A stretch of 64,000 bases of DNA, taken from assembly GCF_041447285.1 (NCBI RefSeq), contig NZ_JBGMEB010000014.1, forward strand, positions 1-64,000, read 5' to 3'. Within the stretch, counting starts at the first letter, position 1. Every line of letters starts with the position of its first letter. The DNA comes from Methanomethylovorans sp041447285. Lineage in GTDB: Archaea; Halobacteriota; Methanosarcinia; Methanosarcinales; Methanosarcinaceae. A program made the translations under genes and the position numbers. Positions 34,952-44,597 of this stretch are shown here, in pieces. The notes beneath the pieces are model-generated. The model was not told the origin of the DNA, ran no database searches, and saw only the letters and a program-made list of their open reading frames with translations.

Positions 34952-36676
34952 TCAGCGATCTTCATTATATGGGAAGTATGCATTTAATACATACTCCTGT
35001 ATCATTCTATGAGTATTAAAGAATGAACCATTTATAGCAATTGAATGTGTCATCATACTAATAAATTGTTCTCTATTCTCATAGAACATAGGTATAATTA
35101 TATTTTCAAGTTTCTCATATAAAGAGACAGCATCGAATGAATGATTTCGATTTTCTCCGTTTCCAATAACAGCTTCACCTATAGACCAACCTGTTAATCC
35201 TTCTATATTACCTTCTATCCACCATCCATCCAGTATACTTAGGTGGGGAACACCGTTAAGAGCAGCTTTCATTCCGCTGGTTCCAGAGGCTTCCAAAGGA
35301 GGAACAGGTGTATTCAGCCAAATGTCTACTCCAGCTGTTATCATTGCACCCATTGTCATGTTATAATCTTCAAGGTATACTAGTTTTATATCGCCATTTA
35401 GAGATTGCTTAGCATGGAATATATTTTGGATGAGTTTCTTTGCTTCATAATCCCTTGGGTGCGCTTTTCCTGCATATATTATCTGGATCTTGCCAACCTG
35501 AGAAGATATCTTTTTCAATCTTTCAATATCCTGGAACAATAAATCAGCTCTTTTATAGGTAGCTGCCCTTCGTGCAAATCCTATCGTCAACACATCTTCA
35601 TCTAGGTAAATGCCCGTTTCGTGGCCTACAAAATCAATCAATTTTCTTTTAGCTTCCATATGAGCTTCCCATATTTCCTCTTTTGGAATGCTCAGTGCAT
35701 ATCGAAGGCTGAAATTATCCTGTTTCCAGATAGGAATATACTTATCATAAAGTTTCTGGAAAGGTTCTGATACCCAGGTACCAGCGTGCACTCCATTCGT
35801 AATAGAGTTAATAGAATAACCTGCAAAAATGGCTCGTGAAGCTTCACCATGCTTTTTAGCTACTCCATTTACATAGCGACTCAGGTTTAGGGCCAGACGT
35901 GTCATGTTGAGGGAGTCTCCTTTATGGAGTACACCTTCTAATGCAAAGAAATCCTCTCTTGGTCCCAGCACTTTCCGTGCAAGCTCGACAGAAAATTTAT
36001 CGTGACCAGCCGCAACAAGGGTATGTGTCGTAAATACACATCTTCTTCTCACGGCTTTTCGATCATTTTCAATTAAATAGCTTCTTCCATCTCTTTTTGC
36101 GTGCTCATCCAGTAACTCAAGTGTCAACAGCGCTGCATGTCCTTCGTTCATATGGAAACTCTGAATATTTTGATATCCAAGGGAACGCAGCATTCTGATA
36201 CCTCCAATACCAAGAATAACTTCTTGACAGAGTCTGTAATGCTCGTCTCCACCATAGAGATGGTGCGTCAAAGTTCGATCCCATTCATTGTTCTCAGGCA
36301 TATCTGCATCAAGGAAATAGATTGGAACCTTATAGCCACCAACGCCTTTTACTTCATATCTCCACACTTTTAAATGGATGGTTCTTCCTTCTAGCATGAC
36401 AAGAGTTCTTTGTGGCATTTCCTCCAAAAGAGATTCAACAGCCCATGCTGCTGGCTCTTCTTTTTGCCAGCCATCAGACTCTATTTTTTGACGGAAATAT
36501 CCTTTCCGGTAAAGAAGAGTTATCGCAACCATTGGAACTTTGAGATCAGCTGATGAGCGAATCGTATCACCAGCCAATATTCCTAAACCGCCGCTGTAAG
36601 TGTGAATTTTCTCATCAATTCCTATCTCCATAGAAAAATAGGCTATTGATCTTTTTTCATCTGCTGATTGCTGCAT
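34952..36676 (-). CDS. Alpha-glucan phosphorylase (GT35)
   Basis: Phosphorolysis of glycogen or maltodextrin to glucose 1-phosphate. The 574-aa protein is the short prokaryotic/archaeal type. Landmarks are the start AYFSMEIGID, HMNEGHAAL, RRAATYKRADL, VYLEDYNM and EASGTSGMKAALNGVPHLS, whose Lys (GMK) binds pyridoxal phosphate. C-terminal half reads GWWIEG for the substrate region. Methanosarcinales store glycogen, which fits. It is a monocistronic or two-gene unit with the lipid kinase downstream. Confidence 0.9.
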   Translation of the reverse strand: MQQSADEKRSIAYFSMEIGIDEKIHTYSGGLGILAGDTIRSSADLKVPMVAITLLYRKGYFRQKIESDGWQKEEPAAWAVESLLEEMPQRTLVMLEGRTIHLKVWRYEVKGVGGYKVPIYFLDADMPENNEWDRTLTHHLYGGDEHYRLCQEVILGIGGIRMLRSLGYQNIQSFHMNEGHAALLTLELLDEHAKRDGRSYLIENDRKAVRRRCVFTTHTLVAAGHDKFSVELARKVLGPREDFFALEGVLHKGDSLNMTRLALNLSRYVNGVAKKHGEASRAIFAGYSINSITNGVHAGTWVSEPFQKLYDKYIPIWKQDNFSLRYALSIPKEEIWEAHMEAKRKLIDFVGHETGIYLDEDVLTIGFARRAATYKRADLLFQDIERLKKISSQVGKIQIIYAGKAHPRDYEAKKLIQNIFHAKQSLNGDIKLVYLEDYNMTMGAMITAGVDIWLNTPVPPLEASGTSGMKAALNGVPHLSILDGWWIEGNIEGLTGWSIGEAVIGNGENRNHSFDAVSLYEKLENIIIPMFYENREQFISMMTHSIAINGSFFNTHRMIQEYVLNAYFPYNEDR

Positions 36677-37041
36677 ATTATCCTCAGTATTATGTCAATA
36701 TTAATGATAAAGGGTTCGAGACTTCGAAAGCAAACGTATTGTTAAACATATCAATGGTCAGTCGAGTATTATATTTCCCCTTAAATGTTTTACTATAATA
36801 TCAAATTTTCATTAGATAAAATCTGTTGACAAAAAGGTAGTGTCATGTTTATACTTATCGAGTATGGATTTGTCATACTAGTTTTTATGGATACTTGTAG
36901 ATATTTTGGTGTCCGATGTTTCATGAAACAATTAAATGTGATAACATCTGTAGAATCATTTTATATATCTCTAATTATATATATGTTTACTCGAAGAGTT
37001 AAGATCAATAATCTATCACCTAGCTTCATGGAGCTCCAAAT
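36677..37041. other. Divergent intergenic region before the PAS kinase
   Basis: A/T-rich; TATATATCTCTAATTATATATATG near 36961-36985 offers TATA boxes for the kinase at 37042. A 66-codon frame inside (36845-37045) has no supporting signal. Confidence 0.45.
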
Positions 37042-38703
37042 ATGAACGATGCGGAAAAAACAAAAGAACAGCTTCTTAAAGAAGTCGAGGAATTAAGAGT
37101 ACGTCTTAAAGAGTTTGAATCCAATTCGTTTAAGCAACAAAGAATAGATATTGTTAATAATATACATCTACTCAGTGAGCTTTCAAGAACTCATGAGCAA
37201 CTTCTTTCCATTCTAGAAGCTTTTGATCAGCCAATTTATGTTTGTGATCCACTTGGTTATGAAATTCTGTTTGCGAATTCCCCTCTAAAAAAGAAATATG
37301 GACCTGAAATAGTAGGAAAGAAATGCTATTCAGTTTTCCAACAGCTCAAAGAGCCATGTTCTTTTTGCACTAACAATCGAATTTTTGGAGATAATCTTGG
37401 TCAAACGTATACGTGGGAATTTCAGAATAATATTGACAACCGGTGGTACCGTTGCATAGATAAAGCCATTAAGTGGCCAGATGGACGAATGGTAAGATTT
37501 GAAATAGCTACTGATATCCACGAACAGAAAATGTCGGAACAAGTTTTGCAGGAAAGTGAGAATAAGTATCGTGAGTATATAAATAACTCTCCTCAACTTA
37601 TTTTTGTAGCAGATACATCTGGCAGATACATTGATGTGAACCCAGCAGCGTGTGTGATAACCGGATATTCCAAAGATGAATTATTGAACATGCATCGACT
37701 AGATCTCTATGCTCCTGAATCTAAAGAAGATGCTATTAACTCATTTAAACATCTTTTGGATATAGGTAAATCAACCGGAGAATTTTGCTTTCTCAAGAAA
37801 GATGGAAGCAAATTTCATATGACTGTTGAATCTGTGAAATTATCCGAGGAAAATATCATAGGTTTCTGTACAGATACTACTGAACGCAAAAGAACTGAAG
37901 AAGATCTATTAAAAGCTAAAATTGCTGCTGAGAACTCAAACCGCACAAAAAACGAATTTCTTGCTACCATGAGCCATGAATTAAGAACGCCACTTAATTC
38001 TATCATAGGTTTCTCTGAAGTGCTTTCTGAAGGATATTTTGGACAATTGAACGAAAAACAGACAAAGTATTTAAAAAATATACTCAATAGTGGAAAGCAT
38101 CTTTTGACATTGATTAATACTATTTTAGATATTTCTAAAGTGGAATCCGGAAAAATGCAGCTCTATGCAGAAAAAATATATCTGAAAGATATAGTGGATG
38201 AAATGATCTCTGCAATGCAGTATCTTGCAGCAAGTAAAGAGATAATACTGAAACTTCAGCCAGGTTCACAATTCGCAGCAGTGCAAGCTGATAAAGCAAA
38301 ACTGAGGCAAATATTGTTTAATCTAATTGGAAATGCCATTAAATTTACAGAGAGTGGCGGTTCAGTAATCATTGGAACAGGACAAGATGATAAAATGGCC
38401 TATATTTCTGTAACAGATACTGGGATTGGTATCTCTGCCGATGATTTGGACAAACTTTTCATACCATTCACTCAGCTGGATTCATTCTGTGCAAGACAAT
38501 ATGAAGGCACAGGCTTAGGACTTGCTTTAGCAAAAGAACTTGCTGAGCTGCACGGTGGAACTATATATGTAGAAAGTGAGGCTGGAAAAGGTAGTACCTT
38601 TACTTTGGCATTGCCTATTCGGGATGACAATGCATCATCATTGGCTACAGATAAAAATGTAAAAGTTCACCAGCAGTCCAATTTATTCTGCTCAAAAGCA
38701 TAA
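37042..38703 (+). CDS. Soluble PAS-PAS histidine kinase
   Basis: 553-aa cytosolic sensor kinase. An N-terminal coiled coil (about 1-50) is followed by PAS 1 (about 52-165) with the four-Cys stretch KCYSVFQQLKEPCSFC, which may bind a metal or redox cofactor, PAS 2 (about 175-290), HisKA (MSHELRTPLNS; His is the phosphorylation site), and HATPase with the N box (NLIGNAIKF), G1 (DTGIGIS) and G2 (GTGLGLAL). No receiver domain or cognate regulator is adjacent. It is an orphan kinase of the type common in methanogens. Confidence 0.9.
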   Translation: MNDAEKTKEQLLKEVEELRVRLKEFESNSFKQQRIDIVNNIHLLSELSRTHEQLLSILEAFDQPIYVCDPLGYEILFANSPLKKKYGPEIVGKKCYSVFQQLKEPCSFCTNNRIFGDNLGQTYTWEFQNNIDNRWYRCIDKAIKWPDGRMVRFEIATDIHEQKMSEQVLQESENKYREYINNSPQLIFVADTSGRYIDVNPAACVITGYSKDELLNMHRLDLYAPESKEDAINSFKHLLDIGKSTGEFCFLKKDGSKFHMTVESVKLSEENIIGFCTDTTERKRTEEDLLKAKIAAENSNRTKNEFLATMSHELRTPLNSIIGFSEVLSEGYFGQLNEKQTKYLKNILNSGKHLLTLINTILDISKVESGKMQLYAEKIYLKDIVDEMISAMQYLAASKEIILKLQPGSQFAAVQADKAKLRQILFNLIGNAIKFTESGGSVIIGTGQDDKMAYISVTDTGIGISADDLDKLFIPFTQLDSFCARQYEGTGLGLALAKELAELHGGTIYVESEAGKGSTFTLALPIRDDNASSLATDKNVKVHQQSNLFCSKA

Positions 38704-38727
38704 TTTATATAGAAAAGAGATGGAAGA

Positions 38728-39765
38728 TCATGTATTCTGCCATCCCATATCTTTCATTGCCTGCACAGCATCTGGCATAACCTTTAGAGTATAGGAGCAT
38801 TGTTCAGTGTTGCCATCAGCTGTTATATCAGTGACTTCAATGCCGTAAACATTGCTATAATATGCAACAATAAGTTCGGATTCGGTTGGTTCTTTGAAGA
38901 ACTGAATGTTTCCTTCGCCGTACCATTTTGCCCAGGGTGTCTCATTGCAGAGTATATTTTTATATTGCAGCGTTGTACGCTCACTTTCTATCGTCTGCTG
39001 GTTCATTTCATCCCAGACACCATCAATTATAGCTGATGTGACCAATCCCTGATACATATTGATATTCAAGGTGTGATTGGTTATGACCTCAGCTGTCATT
39101 TGATCTGAACGGTTTCCATAACCTGCATGGCTACTTATAAAACTATAAGTCAGGCTGTGTTGTTCAGGGAATGAATCCATAGTAGCATGGTTTATCAAAG
39201 TAAGGTTTGAACCATCATACTTGTAAGTACGTGCATTTTTGATCCAGTCTTCTGCAATAGTCTCTGTCTCTGTGTTGGATACATTAAGAGCATACTGTTT
39301 GAGGTCAAGTAATGCCTGATCTATCTTCTGCAGACCTTCTGGCATATAATCTTGTGAATATGGGTCCACTTTTACTGTTTTGTTGAGATTTGTCTGCTGC
39401 AGGCTGATTTCAACAATACCAACGTCTGCAACTACAGGCTGGCCTTCTTTAGGCACATATGTATCACTCATTTCCAGAAAACCCGTTTCGCTGAAAAGCT
39501 GCAGCAGATTTGAACGAGTACTTGCGTTTAATGGTTTGGTAAACCTTTGTGTTAGTTCGTGGTTCGGACCATAATAACTAAGGACTACAGAGGTATCATT
39601 TATCACAAGTTCCTGAAAGGCCATATTAGTCATCACAAATCCACCGTATGTAAGATGAACAATAGTAGCATCTTCAGAGATATTTGTTGTTTCTGTAGGC
39701 TTTTCAGTGCATCCTGCAACTATCAGGCTAAGTGTCAGGGTTAGTATTAATAAAGCTTTGTTCAT
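38728..39765 (-). CDS. Lipoprotein of unknown function
   Basis: 345 aa from ATG 39765, chosen because GAGGGGG lies ahead and a lipoprotein signal follows directly (MNKALLILTLTLSLIVAGC, with Cys at the lipobox). The mature part is exported and rich in Thr, Asn and Gln. I see no enzyme motif; the YxxNxxTxxNTE regions look like extracellular beta structure. The C-terminal third (DVTADG style, then YTLKVMPDAVQAMKDMGW) does not match a family I know. Probably anchored on the outer face of the membrane. Confidence 0.75.
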   Translation of the reverse strand: MNKALLILTLTLSLIVAGCTEKPTETTNISEDATIVHLTYGGFVMTNMAFQELVINDTSVVLSYYGPNHELTQRFTKPLNASTRSNLLQLFSETGFLEMSDTYVPKEGQPVVADVGIVEISLQQTNLNKTVKVDPYSQDYMPEGLQKIDQALLDLKQYALNVSNTETETIAEDWIKNARTYKYDGSNLTLINHATMDSFPEQHSLTYSFISSHAGYGNRSDQMTAEVITNHTLNINMYQGLVTSAIIDGVWDEMNQQTIESERTTLQYKNILCNETPWAKWYGEGNIQFFKEPTESELIVAYYSNVYGIEVTDITADGNTEQCSYTLKVMPDAVQAMKDMGWQNT

Positions 39766-39860
39766 GCAATCCCCCTCATTAATCTTCATTCCTTGTACTC
39801 TATTACTCTAAAATTTCAATTATTTGAAGATTGCTTATATTAGATGAAATTTCAATGAAC

Positions 39861-40490
39861 TCAATCTTGTAAGGAATCCATAAGTTCAAAAAAATACTTT
39901 GCATCATGCGTTTGATACAGTTTATACCATGCTTCAAGCGTTTTGGAAGAAAACACATTTAACTCTTTTAATACCTCACGTGTAAATTCAAGAGGAGCAA
40001 TTCCGGATGCAGTTATGAGTTTCTTGTCTGTAACTGCAGGTTCTTGCCTATAGAATGCCTCACCGGCATAGTCTGGAGAAACTGCCTTCATGTAACCAAG
40101 GTCATTGCTGGTATGCTTACGGTTGTCTAACAGGCTGGCCTGAGCCAGGCCTACAGTTGCACCGCAGATCGCAGCAACAAATACATCGGCAATCAGGAAC
40201 TCTTCTATTTTTTTGATGATTGGATTATGGAGTGGTTCAAGCCATGTGTCCCCACCGGGTAAAATCAAAATGCAGGCATCAGCAGCGCTGCAGGCTTCGA
40301 CTGTAATATCCGGTATTATATGCATGCCACCCATTGTAACTATTGGTTCTGTTGTCAGACCAACAGTTCTTACTGTACACCTCGTTGCATCTTTCTTAAA
40401 ATAGCGTCCGGAGTTCAATTCAGCAGTTAGGTAGCCAATCTCCCAATCGGCCATAGTATCAAACACATACAGGTAAGCGATTTCACTCAT
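39861..40490 (-). CDS. DJ-1/PfpI family protein
   Basis: 209 aa from ATG 40490 (AAGGGATC precedes it; an earlier in-frame codon at 40523 would overlap the upstream gene). The start EIAYLYVFDTMADWEIG, the loop ILPGGDTWLEP and the nucleophile elbow VAAICGATVGLAQ with its conserved Cys define the DJ-1/PfpI fold. Members are proteases, glyoxalases or chaperones of stress response; the sequence does not discriminate. It lies 25 bases downstream of the RibD-C protein in one operon. Confidence 0.85.
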   Translation of the reverse strand: MSEIAYLYVFDTMADWEIGYLTAELNSGRYFKKDATRCTVRTVGLTTEPIVTMGGMHIIPDITVEACSAADACILILPGGDTWLEPLHNPIIKKIEEFLIADVFVAAICGATVGLAQASLLDNRKHTSNDLGYMKAVSPDYAGEAFYRQEPAVTDKKLITASGIAPLEFTREVLKELNVFSSKTLEAWYKLYQTHDAKYFFELMDSLQD

Positions 40491-40515
40491 TTTGATCCCT
40501 TGTCTTAATGGTCTA

Positions 40516-41193
40516 TTATTCATATTTCACGCGATACATGAGCCAGAGATGATCATTTTCCATTACCTCGTGTTTTACCATTTCAAGCTTCATTCCTCCA
40601 GTTGGAGAATGCAGTTTGCTGAATAGATTAACAGAAATGTTCCCGACAATCACCGGAGAGATCAGAAGGCTTATTTCATCTATAAGTCCCTGTTCAAGAA
40701 GCTGGCAGTTGAGAGTTACACCTGCATCTGTTGTTATTGTTTTGGCTCCATACCTTTTGGACACCAGTTCAAGGGCTTTTTTCAGGTCTACATGATCGTT
40801 CCCTACGAAGAAATGGTCATAATGCCTTTCTTCAAGGTATTTAACGTATGATTTAGGAGTACTTTCTGAAAGCAGCACTATAATATCTCTGCAATGTTCG
40901 TATCTTCTCAAAACATACAGCATCCCTTTTAATATTCCCTTTGAGTCTGGTATTATCCAGGGCACACAATATTGAGATTTATCAAGAGGCTTTATAAAGT
41001 CCGAAGCTTCTTCCTGTGGTGGTTCAGGGTAAAACATTTCTATACCCGTTTTGGCGGTGTTGGAACCTACCAATACCATATCTGCATTGAACCCGGCAGC
41101 TATCTGGTAAAATAGTCCTATGTTTGGTTCGAAATGCAGAGTAGAGCCGTCAAGGCTGATAGCATTGTGCATTATAACTTTTATTCCTTCCAA
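40516..41193 (-). CDS. RibD C-terminal-like / dihydrofolate reductase family protein
   Basis: 225 aa. The N-terminal VIMHNAISLDG, the DMVLVGSNTAKTG nucleotide-binding segment and the end TTDAGVTLNCQLLEQGLIDEISLLISPVIVG are typical of the RibD C-terminal reductase fold (NADPH-dependent). No deaminase domain is present. In archaea such proteins act in riboflavin (arfC) or unknown reductions. The start is probably TTG 41193 with AGAGGGAT upstream, since the family usually begins right here; the ATG at 41172 is another option. Operon with the DJ-1 gene. Confidence 0.8.
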   Translation of the reverse strand: MEGIKVIMHNAISLDGSTLHFEPNIGLFYQIAAGFNADMVLVGSNTAKTGIEMFYPEPPQEEASDFIKPLDKSQYCVPWIIPDSKGILKGMLYVLRRYEHCRDIIVLLSESTPKSYVKYLEERHYDHFFVGNDHVDLKKALELVSKRYGAKTITTDAGVTLNCQLLEQGLIDEISLLISPVIVGNISVNLFSKLHSPTGGMKLEMVKHEVMENDHLWLMYRVKYE

Positions 41194-41358
41194 AAATTAT
41201 CCCTCTTATTTCTTGAATCCTTTAACAATCTAATATTCTATAAGATTTAGATGGAGACGTCTGTTAAATATGCTTATCTGTTCAGCTGTCAACCTTTTTA
41301 TAGTGAAAGTTCCTTCACTTGAAGAAAATAAAGTACTTTTACTAAGGATACGGGAAAA

Positions 41359-43866
41359 ATGAGTGTGCCAGCAATTGAAAAAGAGTGCAGACTACCAGAG
41401 ATACTGGCCCCTGCCGGTGACATGGAAGCATTGAAAGCAGCTATCAAAGGGGGAGCTGATGCCGTATATCTGGGTGTGGGTGAATTCAATGCACGTCAGG
41501 GTGCTACCAATTTTACCCTGGAGAACCTGGAAGAAAGTATAGATCTTGCTCATTCTTACAATGTTTTGATATTTCTGGCACTCAATATCCCTATCAAGGA
41601 ACATGAGCTTCCATTGGTGCTTGAGATCGTTGATCGCTCCTATGTCATGGGTATAGATGCAGTGATCATTGAGGATCTGGGACTTGTGGATGTACTGCAC
41701 AGCAGATACCCGGACCTTCCTTTACACATAAGCACGCAGGTTACCGTGCACAACACACCAGGAGTGCATTTTCTGGAGCAAATGGGAATTTCCCGTGTAA
41801 TTCTTTCGCGGGAGCTTACAACTGATGAACTAAAGCACATTATAGAAAATACTGAGCTCAGTGCTGAGATATTTGTACATGGTGCTTTATGCTATTCTTA
41901 TTCAGGCAGATGCTTATTTAGTAGTTTTGTCACTGATCGAAGTGCAAACAGAGGCGCATGCGCCCAGCCTTGCCGCAGGCGTTACAGAGTATTTGTCGAC
42001 GGACGGGATGTCAGCAACCTGATGAATGGAGCATATCCTATCAGCTGTGCTGAACTGTGTACTCTTGGTGGTATCAAGGAAATATTAGATACCGGTGTGA
42101 AGAGCCTTAAGATCGAAGGCAGGATGAAAAAGCCTGAATATGTTACAGCCAGTTCCAGGGCTTATAAAACTGCTGTGGAAAGGGTATGTGCCAGCGGGAA
42201 AAACCTTGAAGAAACTGAAGTTACTGGCATGAAGAAAGAACTTGCTAAGTTGTTCTATCGCGGTTTCACTGATGGTTTTGTACTCGGAGCAGATGACGTA
42301 ACCCATGCAAAATACAGTTCTAATTACGGTGTTCTCCTTGGAAAAGTAAAGGAAATCAGATATGGGGAACACAGTGCAGGTATCAAGCTGGTTCTGGAAG
42401 ACGATGTGCATGTGAATGATGGTGTAAGCATCAACACCAATTCAAAAATGCTTGGTTCAAAGATCACTGCCATTGAACTTCTTAACCGTAACAAGGTCGA
42501 AAAAGCTGAAAAAGGCACTACTGTCATATTGCAGATCAGTTCAAAAACAGCAAAGGCTGTGCGTATCGGTGATGAGGTGTACATTTCCACAGATACTGAA
42601 CTACTTGATGATCTGCAGAAGCTGGAAATGGTAAAACTTCCGGTGGATATTCATGTAAAAGCATTCAAGGGCCACCCGCTTTCAATAAAGGTTACTGAGA
42701 ACAGAAGCAGTGTTGAATATATTGACGAATACCAAGTACAGGAAGCCAAAAGTGCGCCTACGACACAAGAACAAATAACAAAAGCAATAGATAAACTGGG
42801 AGATACCCCATATCATGCTGGTTCTATAGTAATAGAAGCTGATAATGGCATATTCATCCCGGTAGGTGTACTAACTTCAGCCAGACGTAATGCGATAGAA
42901 AAACTCAAGCAGGATGTGCTGCAAAGTTACAAAAGGACATCTACTTCTTCTCAGCTTTCTAATTCAAGTTCTTTTGTCAGTTCTTGTAAGGATTCTCTCT
43001 TAACTGTGTCATCTGGACTAAAGAATGGAAAAACATTGCTAAGTGTGGAGGTATCAGATACTGCATCTCTGTCACTGGCTGTGAGAAATGGTGCTGACAT
43101 AGTATACTTACCTATACATTGTTTTGAGGATTTATTGCAGGAACATAATTCTGAAGTTCTGCAGGAGATAAATACAAAAGGGATTCAAGTGGTTTTTATC
43201 ACACCTCAGATTACCCATGATCATGAACTGGAAGCTCTCAAACATCTTTTTGCGGCAGTAAAACATGCTGGCCATAAGCTCGCCTGCTCCAATCTTGGAA
43301 CTGTTCAGCTTGCTATGGAACTCAATGTACCTTTTGTGGCCCAGAAAGAGTTCAATATATTTAATTCAAATACTGCTTCTCTTTTCTTTGCTTGCGGAGC
43401 CTATCGTGTTACTCTTTCCAGTGAACTCAATCTTCAAGAGATAGCCAATGTCTGCAAGGCATTGGAAACCTGCAAATATCCCGGCCAGTTAGAGATCGTG
43501 GTACATGGCAGGGAGCTTATGCTCATTACTAAAAATGATCTTCTTGGACCTGTAGCAGCCAGAAAAATACTTGGCGACGATAGTGAAGCATATCTGGAGG
43601 ATCAGCAAGGTAATAGATTCCCGGTCAAAAGACTGAGGCAGAGGACTCTTATATATGATTCAAAGGTGTTGAACATGGCAGAACACGCGGAACAAATCAT
43701 TTCATCCGGCGTGCATGTTCTAAGACTGGACTTGTCGCTGTACAGGGGTAAAGCAATAAGGGACATTACAAGAAACTATAGGCTGGCATTGGATAAAAAA
43801 AGAGTAAGGCCTATATTTTACAAAGGTGAGATTGTCTCTTCAGGACATTTCTTTAAGGGAGTATGA
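41359..43866 (+). CDS. U32 family peptidase, long form
   Basis: 835 aa. The N-terminal half starts LPEILAPAGDMEALKAAIKGGADAVYLG and bears the U32 signature AEIFVHGALCYSYSGRCLFSS, with NRGACAQPCRRRY further on, a Cys set that probably binds an iron-sulfur cluster. A beta-rich middle (about 330-470) and a second U32-like barrel (about 540-800) make it the long form with DUF3656. Bacterial relatives of this type (RlhA, TrhP) hydroxylate RNA rather than cut protein, so an RNA-modifying role is more likely than proteolysis. Its start codon follows GGGAAAA. T-rich runs at 43890-43903 may end the transcript. Confidence 0.9.
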   Translation: MSVPAIEKECRLPEILAPAGDMEALKAAIKGGADAVYLGVGEFNARQGATNFTLENLEESIDLAHSYNVLIFLALNIPIKEHELPLVLEIVDRSYVMGIDAVIIEDLGLVDVLHSRYPDLPLHISTQVTVHNTPGVHFLEQMGISRVILSRELTTDELKHIIENTELSAEIFVHGALCYSYSGRCLFSSFVTDRSANRGACAQPCRRRYRVFVDGRDVSNLMNGAYPISCAELCTLGGIKEILDTGVKSLKIEGRMKKPEYVTASSRAYKTAVERVCASGKNLEETEVTGMKKELAKLFYRGFTDGFVLGADDVTHAKYSSNYGVLLGKVKEIRYGEHSAGIKLVLEDDVHVNDGVSINTNSKMLGSKITAIELLNRNKVEKAEKGTTVILQISSKTAKAVRIGDEVYISTDTELLDDLQKLEMVKLPVDIHVKAFKGHPLSIKVTENRSSVEYIDEYQVQEAKSAPTTQEQITKAIDKLGDTPYHAGSIVIEADNGIFIPVGVLTSARRNAIEKLKQDVLQSYKRTSTSSQLSNSSSFVSSCKDSLLTVSSGLKNGKTLLSVEVSDTASLSLAVRNGADIVYLPIHCFEDLLQEHNSEVLQEINTKGIQVVFITPQITHDHELEALKHLFAAVKHAGHKLACSNLGTVQLAMELNVPFVAQKEFNIFNSNTASLFFACGAYRVTLSSELNLQEIANVCKALETCKYPGQLEIVVHGRELMLITKNDLLGPVAARKILGDDSEAYLEDQQGNRFPVKRLRQRTLIYDSKVLNMAEHAEQIISSGVHVLRLDLSLYRGKAIRDITRNYRLALDKKRVRPIFYKGEIVSSGHFFKGV

Positions 43867-43921
43867 TCTGTCTCTCTTATTCTCATCTCTTTTTTTCTAG
43901 AAGTGTGTGAAGTAATCTCTT

Positions 43922-43951
43922 TTGAAATTATAATGCCATTATAATTTTCAA
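43922..43951. repeat. A/T-rich inverted repeat after the U32 gene
   Basis: TTGAAATTATAATG (43922-43935) is followed by its near-exact reverse complement (43937-43951, one extra T). It may act as a terminator hairpin for the U32 gene. Confidence 0.4.
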
Positions 43952-44009
43952 CTCTGCATGAATTTAGGCTCAATTTATGTTATATAGAATAACTATTATC
44001 TCAAATACT

Positions 44010-44226
44010 GCCAATTGAGAGCTTTTCTCTATTGGAATGCGCGGGCTGGGAACTGGGGAGTTCCTATGAAGTGAGTGGAGTGTATGAAAATTGTCTCTTT
44101 CCGTGAGAGAACTCCATTTTCGCAAGAGAAGGGAGACTTAAAGGTAACTGGATGGTTCGGGTGGAAAAAGTAAAACCTCTGTGGTGAACAGATAAGAGAA
44201 AGAACGGCTTAGTTCCGTTCTTTTTC
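44010..44226 (+). ncRNA. Candidate structured RNA with its own promoter and terminator
   Basis: A G-rich island of about 215 bases in an A/T-rich gap with no coding frame. A TATA box (GTTATATAG, near 43979-43987) predicts a start near 44010. Stems seen: CCAAT/ATTGG (44011-44015 with 44031-44035), GGAACT/AGTTCC around GGGG (44049-44064), GTCTCTTT with AAGGGAGAC including G-T pairs (44093-44100 with 44130-44137), CTGT/ACAG (near 44179-44191), and a closing terminator hairpin at 44199-44223. It does not match what I know of RNase P, SRP or C/D RNAs. It could also be a leader switch of the two zinc-ribbon genes that follow. Confidence 0.5.
44199..44226 (+). terminator. Strong hairpin terminator
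   Basis: AAAGAACGG (44199-44207) pairs perfectly with CCGTTCTTT (44215-44223) around a seven-base loop, followed by TTC and TT. It ends the candidate RNA and lies 46 bases before the next gene. Confidence 0.7.
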
Positions 44227-44272
44227 TTGAAAACCATTAAAAATCACTATGATCTTTTGGGGAGATATAATA

Positions 44273-44407
44273 ATGAGATCGTTGAAGATTTGTCCTGAGT
44301 GCCATGCCAAATTCCAGGCTGATGAAAAGGATATACAGGTCTGCAAAGTGTGTGGATATTGGACACAAAAAGGTACTGTAAGAATTGAGTCAATAATGGT
44401 TGAGTGA
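44273..44407 (+). CDS. Tiny zinc-ribbon protein, 44 aa
   Basis: ATG 44273 follows TTTTGGGGAGAT. The product MRSLKICPECHAKFQ carries CPEC (residues 7-10) and CKVC (residues 24-27), a complete four-Cys zinc ribbon with little else. It lies ten bases before a second zinc-ribbon gene. A role as RNA- or protein-binding module is likely, but nothing more can be said. Confidence 0.65.
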   Translation: MRSLKICPECHAKFQADEKDIQVCKVCGYWTQKGTVRIESIMVE

Positions 44408-44417
44408 GGGGAGAATA

Positions 44418-44597
44418 ATGAGCGGTATTTTGAAAAAAAAGTGTAACTATTGCAATGTTGCAATGAAAAAACAAACAATTGGATTGAATTCTCTTTACTA
44501 TTGTCCGGATTGCGGTACCATGATTACCGCAAATATAATTGAGATGAAACAAGGTGAGATGCTACATCACCTTCAGCCTATTTCTTCAAATCATTAA
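44418..44597 (+). CDS. Small zinc-ribbon protein, 59 aa
   Basis: ATG 44418 with GAGGGGAG just ahead is preferred to an upstream in-frame TTG at 44400. CNYC (residues 9-12) and CPDC (residues 30-33) form the zinc site; the segment between (NVAMKKQTIGLNSLYY) is the zinc-knuckle hairpin. The C-terminal tail (EMKQGEMLHHLQPISSNH) is polar. Co-transcribed with the 44-aa zinc ribbon. Function unknown. Confidence 0.65.
   Translation: MSGILKKKCNYCNVAMKKQTIGLNSLYYCPDCGTMITANIIEMKQGEMLHHLQPISSNH

Noticed and set aside
36845..37045. 66-codon plus-strand frame before the PAS kinase
   Set aside because: It covers the promoter region of the kinase, has no ribosome site, and looks like A/T-rich chance coding.
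44010..44226. RNase P or SRP RNA
   Set aside because: I could not find the conserved core segments of either, and the length is too short for both.
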